The translations under genes and the position numbers were made by a program. Below the pieces are notes generated by a model. That model made no database searches and was not told where the DNA came from. It worked only from the letters and a program-made list of their open reading frames with translations. A stretch of 51,413 nt of DNA from Oscillospiraceae bacterium (GTDB lineage: Bacteria > Bacillota > Clostridia > Oscillospirales > Oscillospiraceae): NCBI GenBank assembly GCA_015067585.1, contig SVMC01000010.1:1-51413 (forward strand). The letters are read 5' to 3'. Below are positions 1 through 8,700 of this stretch, piece after piece (within the stretch, counting starts at the first letter, position 1; every line of letters starts with the position of its first letter).

Positions 1-44
1 AACGAGATCATCACCGGTGCATCCGTGAACAATGTCACCTACCT
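1..44 (+). repeat. 44-bp terminal direct repeat, left copy (within SLH codons)
   Basis: Bases 1-44 are identical to bases 51363-51406 and in the same reading frame relative to the SLH domain. The sequences diverge straight after (GAAGCC here, TAACCC there). This marks paralogous SLH domains, and probably an assembly break point. Confidence 0.9.
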
Positions 45-114
45 GAAGCCTCTGGACAGCGCAACCCGCGAACAGATTGCTACCATCATCATGCGCTACC
101 TCGAAGGCGAATAA
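1..114 (+). CDS. C-terminal end of an SLH-domain surface protein (partial)
   Basis: Only the last 37 codons are present; the 5' part lies outside the window. The residues match the second half of an S-layer homology domain: an NEIITG turn, then a helix ending in TIIMRYLEGE before TAA. SLH domains bind secondary cell-wall polymers and hold exoproteins on the envelope. It is closely paralogous to the third SLH domain of the gene that runs off the right end of the window (44 identical bases). What the missing catalytic or structural part does cannot be told. Confidence 0.8.
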   Translation, partial: NEIITGASVNNVTYLKPLDSATREQIATIIMRYLEGE

Positions 115-171
115 TTCTTAAAAAGAAGGATTCACCCCGAAATAACGCATAAAAACAGCTAAACAGCAGTT

Positions 172-202
172 CTGCCCCCCGGAACCCCGGGGGGCAGTTT
201 TT
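172..202 (+). terminator. Rho-independent terminator after the SLH gene
   Basis: A perfect 11-bp stem (CTGCCCCCCGG / CCGGGGGGCAG) with an AACC loop is followed by TTTTT, 58 nt after the stop codon. Confidence 0.9.
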
Positions 203-214
203 CGTTTCAAAAAG

Positions 215-273
215 TCAATCAGGGGACAGTCCCCCGATCGGCAAGCCGATCAGCGAACCGTCCCCGCGATTGA
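215..273. repeat. Small palindromic element with TCAATC-type ends
   Basis: The outer arms TCAATCAGGGGAC and GTCCCCGCGATTGA are imperfect inverted repeats of about 13 bp. Inside are a GGGGACAGTCCCC palindrome and a GATCGGC-AA-GCCGATC hairpin. It has the form of a non-coding MITE/REP-like element. No second copy was seen in the window. Confidence 0.55.
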
Positions 274-287
274 TGATCGGCTGCCGT

Positions 288-436
288 GGGACGATGTGGG
301 CATCGTCCCCTACGGAGAAGCCTGATCATTTCTGCAACGCACCTGCTTGGATGGGTGTAGGGGACGGGTTTCCCGTCCCGCAGGATGGGTGCGTTTACAA
401 GGAAATTCCCGGCAAATTCGCAATATTTCCGGGCGA
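288..436 (+). repeat. Modular intergenic palindromic repeat, copy A
   Basis: It begins with the palindrome GGGACGATG...CATCGTCCC (288-309). A linker containing TCTGCAACGC, a second palindrome built on GGGGACGGG/TTTCCCGTCCC (357-379) and a tail with GCAAATTCGCA follow. The linker and tail align with copy C near 30366-30450. The right-hand inverted end found in copies B and C is missing, so this copy looks truncated. Confidence 0.7.
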
Positions 437-446
437 GAGCATCAAA

Positions 447-475
447 GGGCGCCGCTGCATTTTGCAGCGGCGCCC
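447..475 (-). terminator. Hairpin terminator of nagB
   Basis: A 13-bp perfect stem (GGGCGCCGCTGCA and its complement) with a 3-nt loop lies 15 bp beyond the nagB stop codon on the minus strand. The minus-strand tail begins TTTGATG, so the U-tract is short. Confidence 0.65.
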
Positions 476-490
476 AATACAGTATTGTTT

Positions 491-1222
491 TTAGCCCTGA
501 TAGCCGATCTCTTCGGCCAGTGCGCGTTCCAGAATGACAGTGGCATCCCGATGCATCCGCATGAAGGTAGCGGGGCAGTGGGGATCCAGCTTGTCGGACA
601 GGAGCAGCTTGCGCATGGCATCCTGCTTGTTGCCGCCGACGATCATCAGCAGCTTACGGGCACGCATGATGTTGCCCATGCCCATGGTGACGGCATAGCG
701 GGGTACTTCGTCACGGCTTGCAAAGAAGCGCTGGTTTGCATCGATGGTGCTGGGATCGAGGGTCTCCACATGGGCACCGTCATAGAGGACATCGCCCGGC
801 TCGTTGAAGCCCAGATGGCCGTCGGGACCGACGCCGAGAACCTGAATGGCGATGTCGGCATTGTCCAGAACTTCGTTGAACTCGGCCAGATTGGCTTCCA
901 GATCGCCGGTACCCTTTGCTACATAGGTGTTGGCCTTGTTGATGTTGATATGGTCAAACAGGTTGCTGTTCATGAAGTAGCGGTAGCTCTGGTCGTGGGT
1001 AGGTTCCAGGCCTACATATTCGTCCAGATTTACGGTGTGGATCCTGGAGAAGTCCAGACGACCCTCCTGACATCTGCGGGCAAGCTCCTGATACATTCTA
1101 ACGGGGCTGGAGCCGGTGGCGAGGCCAAGGGTGCATTCAGGATTTGCACGAATGATCTCTTCCATGATATCGGCAGCGATTTCGCCTGCCTGAACAAAGT
1201 TTTCCGCAATGATAACGCGCAT
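491..1222 (-). CDS. nagB: Glucosamine-6-phosphate deaminase (NagB)
   Basis: It converts glucosamine 6-phosphate to fructose 6-phosphate and ammonia in the cytoplasm, the step that feeds amino sugars into glycolysis. The 243 residues match the short Firmicute NagB length. Family motifs are intact: GLATGSSP near residue 34, NLDEYVGL near 65 with the catalytic Asp, and GVGPDGHLGFNEPG near 130 with the Asp/His/Glu set. An AAAGGAG ribosome binding site lies 8 nt before ATG. The gene stands alone: no nagA or transporter adjoins it. It has a consensus promoter and a symmetric element just downstream of the -10, suggesting repressor control. Confidence 0.95.
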   Translation of the reverse strand: MRVIIAENFVQAGEIAADIMEEIIRANPECTLGLATGSSPVRMYQELARRCQEGRLDFSRIHTVNLDEYVGLEPTHDQSYRYFMNSNLFDHININKANTYVAKGTGDLEANLAEFNEVLDNADIAIQVLGVGPDGHLGFNEPGDVLYDGAHVETLDPSTIDANQRFFASRDEVPRYAVTMGMGNIMRARKLLMIVGGNKQDAMRKLLLSDKLDPHCPATFMRMHRDATVILERALAEEIGYQG

Positions 1223-1306
1223 GGTAGTTGCTCCTTTCTGATTCCGACGCGAATGCTTTACAAAAGATCATAGGATACGGCATGAAAAATTTGCAGCTTT
1301 TCGCAT

Positions 1307-1339
1307 ATGAACTTTCATTATGATTCCAAAAAAGTTCAT
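1307..1339. promoter_or_regulatory. Candidate operator in the nagB leader (inverted repeat)
   Basis: ATGAACTTT (1307-1315) and AAAGTTCAT (1331-1339) are perfect 9-bp inverted arms separated by 15 nt. They sit immediately downstream of the nagB -10, around the predicted transcription start, where a repressor would block initiation. The cognate regulator is not identifiable from the window. Confidence 0.5.
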
Positions 1340-1343
1340 TACT

Positions 1344-1372
1344 ATCATATAATCAATCGGTTTTGTTGTCAA
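1344..1372 (-). promoter_or_regulatory. Sigma-A promoter of nagB
   Basis: On the minus strand: TTGACA (1367-1372), a 17-nt spacer and TATGAT (1344-1349). Transcription would begin near 1337 with a leader of about 115 nt. Confidence 0.8.
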
Positions 1373-1491
1373 CACCGGATTGTATAAAAAATTTTTGAAG
1401 GATAAAAAATTTTTTTGGCAAAACATAGGAGCCGATGCAGCGCTGCAGGGCAGGGAACAGTTACGCTGTCGGAACAAGCGTACAGAATTAC

Positions 1492-1520
1492 TTGCAATTT
1501 GCAGAAGAATCGTCTATGAT
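1492..1520 (+). promoter_or_regulatory. Sigma-A promoter of the kinase-like gene
   Basis: TTGCAA (1492-1497), 17-nt spacer, TATGAT (1515-1520). This leaves a leader of about 113 nt before the ATG at 1640. Confidence 0.65.
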
Positions 1521-1639
1521 AAATAAAAATCACATGTTTGTGGAGAATCCGGCGTTTTTTGCGGCTATGCCCATGCGTTGGAAAAAATTGCGCTGTGTGA
1601 GATCGTTATTTTTGCATATGATAGCAATGGAGGGATGGT

Positions 1640-2701
1640 ATGGATACAGCCTATTTGAGTTTTCTGGAAAGCCTTGGCGGTGCCATCGCGGTCATTGAGA
1701 ATGGGGCGATCGCATGGTGCAGCAAGGAAGCACTATCCTATGGCGTGATGGTAGGTGCGCCGCTGGAATTGCTTCTGCCTGTAGAGATCGGGCAGGAAGA
1801 ACTCAGCACGGTGCGGCAGATCAGCCTGCCTAATCTTGGGAAACGGGTCTATGCCCGGGTTTGTGCCACCGGTGCTGCGCTTGTGCTGGCGCTTCGGGAG
1901 GATTCCACGGAAGTTGACAGCAATGCACTGGCCCGGACCTCCCGGATGCTGCGTATTCCATTGAATGAAATTATGTCAACTTCCAAAAGGCTGTTTGAAC
2001 GCCTTGAGGACATGGAAGATCCCGTCATTCAGACACAAACTGCCAGTCTGAACCGCGGATTTTATCAGCTTCTCCGTACCGCATCCGCCATCTCGGACCT
2101 ACAGCAGGAGGAGCAGGAGATGCCCATCCATACCCGTCGTGTGGAACTGAAGGGATGGCTGGAGCGGGTGATGCAGCCGGCGATCAGCGCAGTAGATACC
2201 ACCGGAAGGACATTGCAGCTTGCCCTTCCCGATTCTGTGCTGCTTGCACAGATCGATGCGGCTGCACTTGAAAAGGCCCTTTGGTGCCTGCTGTCCAATG
2301 CAGTGCGCTATAGTCCGGAGGGCAGTGTGATCACTCTGCGTCTGCAAAAGCAGGAAGGACATTGTCTCTTTACTATGTGCAATCCGGTCACTCAGCCGGT
2401 ACAGCTGAGTGATTTGTCCGGCGGCTTTGGGCGGCCTCTGACAGTGGAGGCGGGGGACAGCGGCCTGGGTCTTGGCCTTCTTCGGGTACAGCGCATTGTG
2501 CGGCAGCATGGAGGGATCCTTCTTCTGTCCTGCACACCCCGGGGTGATTTTTCCGCAAGCTTCCGGCTTCCGGCTTGCCGGCCGAATGCGGTTCAGGTGC
2601 GAAGTGCACTGCAGACCGAGGAGCTTGGCGGCTTTTCCCGGATGCTTGTGGAGCTTGCTGATGTGCTGCCGGATGAGGTCTACGATAGTCGGAATTTCTG
2701 A
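1640..2701 (+). CDS. Histidine-kinase-like protein lacking the phospho-acceptor His
   Basis: This 353-residue cytoplasmic protein carries a C-terminal HATPase_c domain. The N-box is near residue 213 (LEKALWCLLSNAVRYSPEG) and the G-box near 275 (DSGLGLGL, then VQRIVRQHGG). The dimerisation segment near residue 100 reads TSRMLRIPLNEI, which aligns with the kinase H-box SHELRTPL. Arg102 stands where the phosphorylated His belongs. There is no transmembrane segment and no adjacent response regulator. ATG 1640 follows GGAGGGAT closely. The ATP-binding half looks intact, so it may bind nucleotide or act as a pseudokinase; autophosphorylation at the usual site is not expected. Partner and signal are unknown. 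Confidence 0.75.
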   Translation: MDTAYLSFLESLGGAIAVIENGAIAWCSKEALSYGVMVGAPLELLLPVEIGQEELSTVRQISLPNLGKRVYARVCATGAALVLALREDSTEVDSNALARTSRMLRIPLNEIMSTSKRLFERLEDMEDPVIQTQTASLNRGFYQLLRTASAISDLQQEEQEMPIHTRRVELKGWLERVMQPAISAVDTTGRTLQLALPDSVLLAQIDAAALEKALWCLLSNAVRYSPEGSVITLRLQKQEGHCLFTMCNPVTQPVQLSDLSGGFGRPLTVEAGDSGLGLGLLRVQRIVRQHGGILLLSCTPRGDFSASFRLPACRPNAVQVRSALQTEELGGFSRMLVELADVLPDEVYDSRNF

Positions 2702-2782
2702 CCACGCAGATATAAGCGGGTGCCTTTGTCAGGAAGTGCATAAGTTTTATTGGGCATTGCCTCTTTTTCGGCGGATTGCCGA

Positions 2783-2811
2783 TGTACAAACCGCATGTAT
2801 TCTGATATAAT
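2783..2811 (+). promoter_or_regulatory. Extended -10 promoter upstream of the GlmU-like gene
   Basis: TGTACA (2783-2788), 17-nt spacer, TATAAT (2806-2811) preceded by TGA to give an extended -10. The predicted start near 2818 lies downstream of the most distal possible ATG (2750), which helps exclude that ATG. Confidence 0.7.
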
Positions 2812-2866
2812 ATTATTGGTCTGTCTGTACCCATTGGTGCGGCGGACAGGAAGGGGCATCGGACTT

Positions 2867-3982
2867 TTGCAAAGCGAATCTGCCGTGATCCTCATTCCGA
2901 AGGATTCCGCCCGTACAGGGCTTTCCCGTCCCATGCTGCTGCAGCATGTGATGGGCACACCGTTGCTCACATGGCTGACCCATGGACTCAAGCAGCGGGG
3001 AATTCGCCGATTCTTTCTCGTATGTCAGGACCGCTTTCTGAATGAAGCGAGGCTGTGTTTTCCCGAGGGCTGTGTGCTAACCGTCTGTATGGACCGGGAG
3101 GCTTTGGATCCACTGCATGTGTTTCTTTCTTCCGCAAAGAGCTGGGACGCCCGGGTGCTGGTGATCACAGGCAGCTGCATCTGTCTGCCGCCGGAGGATT
3201 CGTTTTCTGCAGCACCGAAGGCAGCCTGTGCCTGTTATATATCCCAAAGCGAACTTATGTTGGCGTTGGACGAGGAGGATTTTTCCTTTTGTCAATTTCT
3301 GCTTTCCCGTGGAAGTGCCTGCACCGACCGGGAAGGGTTTTACACCATAGACACACCGGCACAACTGCCTTTCTGGGCCCAGCGCATTCGTCGGGCGCAG
3401 CTGCAGGAATTGTCTTGTCAGGGTGTGGAGATATGGGATTATGGCCAATGTTATGTAGACCCCGGTGTGCAGATCGGCACCGGTACGGTGCTGATGCCCG
3501 GCACTGTTTTGCGGGGGCACACCGTGGTGGGCAGCGATTGCGTCATTGGCCCCAACACACTGTTGGAAGGAGCAAAGATCGGCAACGGGTGCCGCGTCAA
3601 TGCTTCGCAGATCTATGACAGTACCCTTGGAAACGATTGCGCGATTGGTCCCTTTGTCTGCATTCGTCCCGGCAGCAGCCTTGGCAGCCGGGTGCGGGTG
3701 GGAACCGCAGCGGAGCTCAATCGTGTCCGCCTTGGAGAAGGCACCCATGCAGGCGCCCTGTGCAGCCTGCGGGAATTTGACAGCGGGAGAGACTGCGCCA
3801 TCGGCACCGGTTGTGTCAGTACGGCAGGACGGGTCGTGCTGGAGGATCAGGCGGTCATTGGCGGCGGCGTCACCTTTGCAGGCTCCCTTGCGGTGGGCAG
3901 AAGCGTAAAGGTTGATCCGGGTTCGGCTCTGAAAGATGCCCTACCCGCCTCAAGAAAAGACCGATTCCTGCAAAGACGTTAG
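2867..3982 (+). CDS. Degenerate GlmU-like protein (nucleotidyltransferase plus hexapeptide repeats)
   Basis: About 371 residues from TTG 2867, chosen because AGGAAGGGG lies 10 nt upstream and the promoter excludes earlier starts. Residues 1-190 resemble a sugar-phosphate nucleotidyltransferase, but the LAAGxGTRM loop reads LIPKDSARTG. Residues 195-365 are left-handed beta-helix hexapeptide repeats (IGxGxxxxPG...). The region aligned with the GlmU acetyltransferase site reads AGALCSL instead of AGHLTYL, and the NYDG segment is missing, so the catalytic His, Tyr and Asn are absent. GlmU is normally about 455 residues. The position before prs-pth-mfd is the classical glmU site. UDP-GlcNAc synthesis by this protein is doubtful; a structural or regulatory role is possible. 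Confidence 0.7.
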   Translation: MQSESAVILIPKDSARTGLSRPMLLQHVMGTPLLTWLTHGLKQRGIRRFFLVCQDRFLNEARLCFPEGCVLTVCMDREALDPLHVFLSSAKSWDARVLVITGSCICLPPEDSFSAAPKAACACYISQSELMLALDEEDFSFCQFLLSRGSACTDREGFYTIDTPAQLPFWAQRIRRAQLQELSCQGVEIWDYGQCYVDPGVQIGTGTVLMPGTVLRGHTVVGSDCVIGPNTLLEGAKIGNGCRVNASQIYDSTLGNDCAIGPFVCIRPGSSLGSRVRVGTAAELNRVRLGEGTHAGALCSLREFDSGRDCAIGTGCVSTAGRVVLEDQAVIGGGVTFAGSLAVGRSVKVDPGSALKDALPASRKDRFLQRR

Positions 3983-3993
3983 TGTATCGATCC

Positions 3994-4012
3994 GAAGCGG
4001 CGAGGCCGCTTC
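3994..4012 (+). terminator. Possible weak terminator or processing hairpin before prs
   Basis: A perfect 8-bp stem GAAGCGGC-GAG-GCCGCTTC lies 11 nt after the GlmU-like stop codon. It is followed by ATTACAT, not a T-run, so termination would be partial at best. Confidence 0.35.
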
Positions 4013-4074
4013 ATTACATACGAAAACCAGACATTCCGATTCCTGTATACGATATAAAAGAGAGGTATTGTTTT

Positions 4075-5037
4075 ATGATTGCACATGGTAAGGAGATCAA
4101 GGTTTTTTGCGGCAACGCACATCCTGATTTTGCCAAAGGTATCTGTGAAGAGCTTGGCCTGAACCTCGGCGAAACTGAGGTCAAGTCCTTTGCGGACGGA
4201 GAAGTTTCTGTTTCCGTTTATGAGTCTGTGCGCGGCTGCGATGTCTTTGTGGTCCAGCCTACCTGCAAGCCGGTCAATGACAATCTGATGGAGCTGCTGA
4301 TCATGATGGATGCCTTCCGTCGTGCCAGCGCAGGCCGTATCACCGCCGTCATTCCCTATTTCGGCTATGCCCGTCAGGATCGCAAGGCCAAGGGCCGTGA
4401 TCCCATCTCCGCCAAGCTGGTGGCAAACATGATCACCGCCGCAGGCGCTGACCGTGTGCTGACCCTCGACCTTCACGCGGCACAGATTCAGGGCTTCTTT
4501 GATATCCCTGTAGATAATATGCTGGGCAACCCCGTATTCGTAAAATACTACCTCAACAAGTTTGATGAATCCGAATACAATCACGATGACATCGTGGTAG
4601 TATCTCCCGATGTAGGCTCTGTGGCCCGTTCCCGTGCCTTTGCCACAAAGGTACATATGGGTCTTGCCATCGTGGACAAGCGCCGTCAGAGAGCCAACTT
4701 CTGCGAAGTTATGAATGTCATCGGCGATGTGAAGGATAAGATCTGCATCCTCTATGACGATATGATCGACACCGCAGGTACCCTGTGCAATGCCGCACAG
4801 GCTCTGATCGACAATGGCGCGAAGGAAGTTTATGCCTGTGCTTCCCACGGCGTGCTTTCCGGCTCCGGCTGCGAGCGCATTGAGGCAAGCCCCCTGAAGG
4901 AGGTCATGCTTCTGAACACTCTGCCCATGCCCGCCCACTATAAGGGCAAGAAGATCCGTCAGCTGGATGTCAGCCCCCTGTTCGCCAAGGCCATCACCCG
5001 TATCTACAACGAGACCCCCATCTCCAGCCTGTTCTAA
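4075..5037 (+). CDS. prs: Ribose-phosphate pyrophosphokinase (PRPP synthetase)
   Basis: It makes PRPP from ribose 5-phosphate and ATP for purine, pyrimidine, His, Trp and NAD synthesis. The 320 residues match the family. Visible motifs are the PRPP synthetase signature DLHAAQIQGFFDIPVDN (about residue 130), the flexible-loop VVSPDVGSVARSRAFA, and the ribose-phosphate loop DDMIDTAGT near 225. An upstream GTG at 3982 is in frame, but ATG 4075 has AGAGAGG 9 nt before it and gives the normal N-terminus (KEIKVFCGNAHPDFA). It lies in the conserved order with pth and mfd; pth starts 3 nt after its stop codon. Confidence 0.96.
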   Translation: MIAHGKEIKVFCGNAHPDFAKGICEELGLNLGETEVKSFADGEVSVSVYESVRGCDVFVVQPTCKPVNDNLMELLIMMDAFRRASAGRITAVIPYFGYARQDRKAKGRDPISAKLVANMITAAGADRVLTLDLHAAQIQGFFDIPVDNMLGNPVFVKYYLNKFDESEYNHDDIVVVSPDVGSVARSRAFATKVHMGLAIVDKRRQRANFCEVMNVIGDVKDKICILYDDMIDTAGTLCNAAQALIDNGAKEVYACASHGVLSGSGCERIEASPLKEVMLLNTLPMPAHYKGKKIRQLDVSPLFAKAITRIYNETPISSLF

Positions 5038-5040
5038 GTC

Positions 5041-5631
5041 ATGCTGTTTCGTAAGCCATCTGCGGGATGGATGCTGGTGGGATTGGGCAATCCCGGCCTG
5101 AACTATGAGCGTACCCGCCACAATGTGGGCTTTCGCGCCATCGATTCTCTGTGCGCGAAGCTTGGCTGCAGGGCAGACCGCCTGCGGTCCAAGGCGCTGA
5201 CCGGCTTTTGTGAGCTGGGCGGCCAGAAGGTACTGCTGGTGAAGCCGGTGACCTATATGAACCTTTCCGGTCAGGCAGTGCGGGCATTAGCGGATTATTA
5301 TAAGATCCCGCCGGAGCATATTCTCGTGATTTTTGATGATATTTCCCTGCCGGTGGGCAAGCTGCGGGTGCGTCCCAATGGCTCTGCCGGCGGTCACAAC
5401 GGCATCAAGTCCCTCATTGCGGAGTTGGGCAGTCAGGATTTTCCACGGATCAAGGTGGGCGTGGGTGCAAAGCCCCATCCGGATTATGATCTGGCGGATT
5501 GGGTGTTGTCGAGCTTTACCAAAGAGGAAGAAGCTCTTTTGGTGCCCACCCTGAAGCGGGCCATCGAGGCAGCCGGGAGCATCATCCGGGATGGTGTACC
5601 CCAGACCATGAACCGTTTCAACGGTAATTAA
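5041..5631 (+). CDS. pth: Peptidyl-tRNA hydrolase
   Basis: It releases peptides from prematurely dissociated peptidyl-tRNA, recycling tRNA. The 196 residues fit the bacterial Pth1 length. The motifs are VGLGNPGLNYERTRHNVGF (with the catalytic His in RHN), VKPVTYMNLSGQAV, and FDDISLPVGKLRVR followed by GSAGGHNGIKS. It begins 3 nt after prs with no strong ribosome binding site of its own, consistent with translational coupling. A later ATG (5071) would remove part of the leader before the first beta strand. Confidence 0.96.
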   Translation: MLFRKPSAGWMLVGLGNPGLNYERTRHNVGFRAIDSLCAKLGCRADRLRSKALTGFCELGGQKVLLVKPVTYMNLSGQAVRALADYYKIPPEHILVIFDDISLPVGKLRVRPNGSAGGHNGIKSLIAELGSQDFPRIKVGVGAKPHPDYDLADWVLSSFTKEEEALLVPTLKRAIEAAGSIIRDGVPQTMNRFNGN

Positions 5632-5641
5632 AGAAAAAATG

Positions 5642-5672
5642 TATCTCCCTGCGGCCCCGCAGGGAGATATTT
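5642..5672 (+). terminator. Terminator between pth and mfd
   Basis: A 13-bp stem TATCTCCCTGCGG / CCGCAGGGAGATA with a 2-nt loop (4 nt if the last pair opens), then TTT. It is preceded by an A-rich run, so it may work in both directions. Read-through into mfd is possible, since no promoter is obvious in the 57 bp that follow. Confidence 0.75.
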
Positions 5673-5729
5673 GCCATATACAGCCATATGATATAGCAAG
5701 TTATTTTAACGGAAAGGAAACGAAAGCCC

Positions 5730-8700
5730 ATGGAACCATTGCTGAAGGCGCTGGAATCTTTGGAGGAATTCAGAGCGCTGCTTCGGGCGGATGAGCGGGG
5801 AGAGCATACTGCCATCTCCGGTGTGGCCCAGATCTGCCGCAGCCATATGATCGCGGCCTTCTGCGCGCAGACGAAGCGGAAGGTGACGGTGCTGTGTCTG
5901 GATGATATGGCGGCCCAGCGCACGGCGCAGGAGCTTTCCCAGTTTCTGGGCTTTCCTGCGCAGGTACTCACAGGCCGTGAGCTGACCCTCTATGATGCCT
6001 CCGCTGCCTCCCGTGGATGGGAGCAGAAGCGGCTGCGGCAGCTCTATGCCCTTTGCCGTGGAGAGACAAGGCTGCAGGTCATGTCCTTAGAGGCAGCCTG
6101 CCTTCGCACCATGCCGCCCCGGCGGCTTTTGGATAGCGCAATTACTTTAAAAATAGATGAGGATTACAGCCTGCGGGAGCTGAGCGAAAAGCTGATCCTG
6201 TGCGGCTATACCCGCAGCCAGCTTGTGGAGGGTGTGGGCCAGTTCGCCATTCGCGGCGGCATTCTTGACATCTATTCTCCCGCAGAAGATCAGCCGGTGC
6301 GTATTGAATTTTTTGGCGATACCGTGGATGCCATGGGGTATTTTGATCCCATCTCCCAGCGCCGCACGGAAAATATCGATTCCATGGTGATCCTGCCGGT
6401 GGCGGAGACCCTGCCCCAGCTGCATGAGGGCGGTGTTGCGGGCCTATGCGAAGATATTTCCGCACTGATCGCCCGGCAGAAACGCAGAAGAAGACCCAAT
6501 CCCGAGCTGATCAAGACTTTGGAAGGGGACTTAGATAAGCTGCAAAGCGGCGTTCCCTTCCCGGCAGCGGATCGCTATATGACCCTGATCTATCCGGAAT
6601 TTTGTACCGCTGCGGACTATATCCCGGCGGACAGCGCGGTATTTTTCTGCGATCACGGAAATCTGCGCCGCTCTGAGCGGGACCGTAGCGAGGAAATGGG
6701 AATGTATCTGGATTCCATGCTGGCCTCCGGCACATTGGCAGGAGAACTGTGCGACTTCCAGAAGGGCTGGGAGGACTTTTGCGAAAGCCTGAAGGACCAT
6801 ATGTGCGTGTTCTTTGATTCTTTCCTCTCCGGGGCCTTTCCCGCGGCGACTCCACCCAAGCAGCTTCTTTCTGTGACGGCGAAGCAGCTTCCCTCCTACG
6901 GCGGCAATCTGGAAGCTGCTGTGAGTGACTTGACCCACTATCGTAAGAATCATTTTGCCACGCTCGTGTTGTGTGCCAATCGGCGCCGTGGCGAGACCCT
7001 GCAGGAGCTTCTGGCGGAGCGGGGCATCAAAGCAAGCCTGATGTTTCCCTGCACCCGAATGCCGAAGCCGGACGAGATCCTCCTTGTGGAGGGCAGCCTT
7101 CCCAACGGCATGGAGTACCCCGAGATCCGCCTTGCGGTGCTGTCTGAAGGACAGCTGCTTTCCAGGCGGGAAGAGCGAAAACCCCGGGCCAAGGCCAAAG
7201 CCAAGACCGGCGCCACCAACCGTCAGAAGCTCAGCTCCTTTGCCGACCTTTCCCCCGGCGATCTTGTGGTGCATGAGCACCACGGCATCGGCCGCTATGT
7301 GTGCATGGAGCAGATCCGGGTGGATGGCACCTTGAAAGACTATGTGAAGATCGCCTATCAGGGGACGGATGTGCTCTATGTGCCCGCCACCCAACTGGAT
7401 ATGGTGAGCAAATATATCGGCGCCGGGGAAGACAGTCCGATGCGCCTGAATAAGCTGGGCGGCGACGCCTGGACCAAGACCAAGGCCCGCACCAAAAAGG
7501 CAGTGAAGGATATGGCGGATCAGCTTGTGAAGCTCTATGCCGAGCGCAGCCGCTTACCCGGCTATGCCTTCTCCGGCGACAGTCCTTGGCAGACGGAGTT
7601 TGAAGACAGCTTTGAATACATGGAGACGGACGATCAGATCCGCTGCATCGAGGAGATCAAGGGTGATATGTGCCGGGCCACCCCCATGGATCGCCTGCTT
7701 TGCGGTGATGTTGGCTTCGGCAAGACGGAGGTAGCCCTCCGTGCCGCCATGAAGGCCATGCTGGACAGCAAGCAGGTGGCCATCTTAGTGCCCACCACGG
7801 TGCTGGCACAGCAGCATTTTGCCACTGCCACCAAGCGCTTTGCGGGGTATCCCGTTACCATCGATGTACTCTCCCGCTTCCGTACTTCCACCCAGCAGAA
7901 GCGCACTCTGGCAGGTCTGCGCTCCGGCACGGTGGATCTCATCATCGGTACGCATAAATTACTGAGTAAAACGGTGGAATTCAAGGACCTGGGCCTTCTC
8001 ATCGTGGATGAAGAGCAGCGCTTTGGTGTCAGCCATAAGGAGCGGCTCAAGGAGCTGGCCCACGGGGTGGATGTGCTGACCCTGTCTGCCACCCCCATCC
8101 CCCGTACCCTCAATATGGCCCTTTCCGGTATCCGGGATATGTCCACCCTGGAAGAACCGCCTCAGGACCGTTATCCGGTGCAGACCTTCGTGATGGAATA
8201 TGCCGAGCCTGTGATCGATGATGCCATCCGTCGGGAGCTTGCCCGAGGCGGGCAGGTATATTATCTCCACAACCATGTGGAATCCATCGAGCAGTGTGCC
8301 GCCGCCATTCTCAAGCGCATTCCCGAGGCAAGGATCGCTGTGGGACATGGCAAAATGAACGAGGAGCAGCTTGGCGATGTGATGCAGCGCATGGCAGACG
8401 GCGAGATCGATATTTTGGTCTGCACCACCATCATTGAGACGGGCATCGATATTCCCAATGTCAACACCCTCATCATCGAATCCGCAGACCGCTTTGGCCT
8501 TGCCCAGCTTCATCAGCTTCGTGGCCGTGTGGGCCGCAGCGGACGCCATGCCTTTGCCTATCTCACCTTCCGCCGGGGCAAGACCCTGACGGAAATTGCG
8601 GAAAAGCGCCTCAATGCCATCCGGGATTTCGCGGAGTTCGGCTCCGGCTTCAAGCTTGCCATGCGAGATCTGGAAATTCGCGGCGCGGGTAATCTTCTGG

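Larger units (their letters stand above)
115..490. other. Gene-free interval with terminator and palindromic repeats
   Basis: No credible gene lies between the SLH stop codon and the nagB stop codon. The interval holds a strong terminator, a small inverted-repeat element, a modular palindromic repeat and the nagB hairpin, each listed separately. Short open frames across the repeats have no ribosome binding site or recognisable protein. Confidence 0.8.
1223..1639. other. Divergent intergenic region nagB / kinase-like gene
   Basis: This 417-bp region between divergent genes carries the nagB promoter and its inverted repeat on one side and a promoter for the rightward gene on the other. The stretches 1373-1491 and 1527-1639 show no conserved element or credible gene. 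Confidence 0.7.

Noticed and set aside
2750-2866. N-terminal extension of the GlmU-like protein from ATG 2750
   Set aside because: It would place the start upstream of a TATAAT promoter that lies inside the extension, and it adds residues unlike the family. TTG 2867 has a strong ribosome binding site.
6531-7394. Long minus-strand open frames opposite mfd (and others opposite prs, gntP and the GH95-like gene)
   Set aside because: These are antisense frames of GC-rich genes with biased codon third positions. They have no recognisable domains or start signals.
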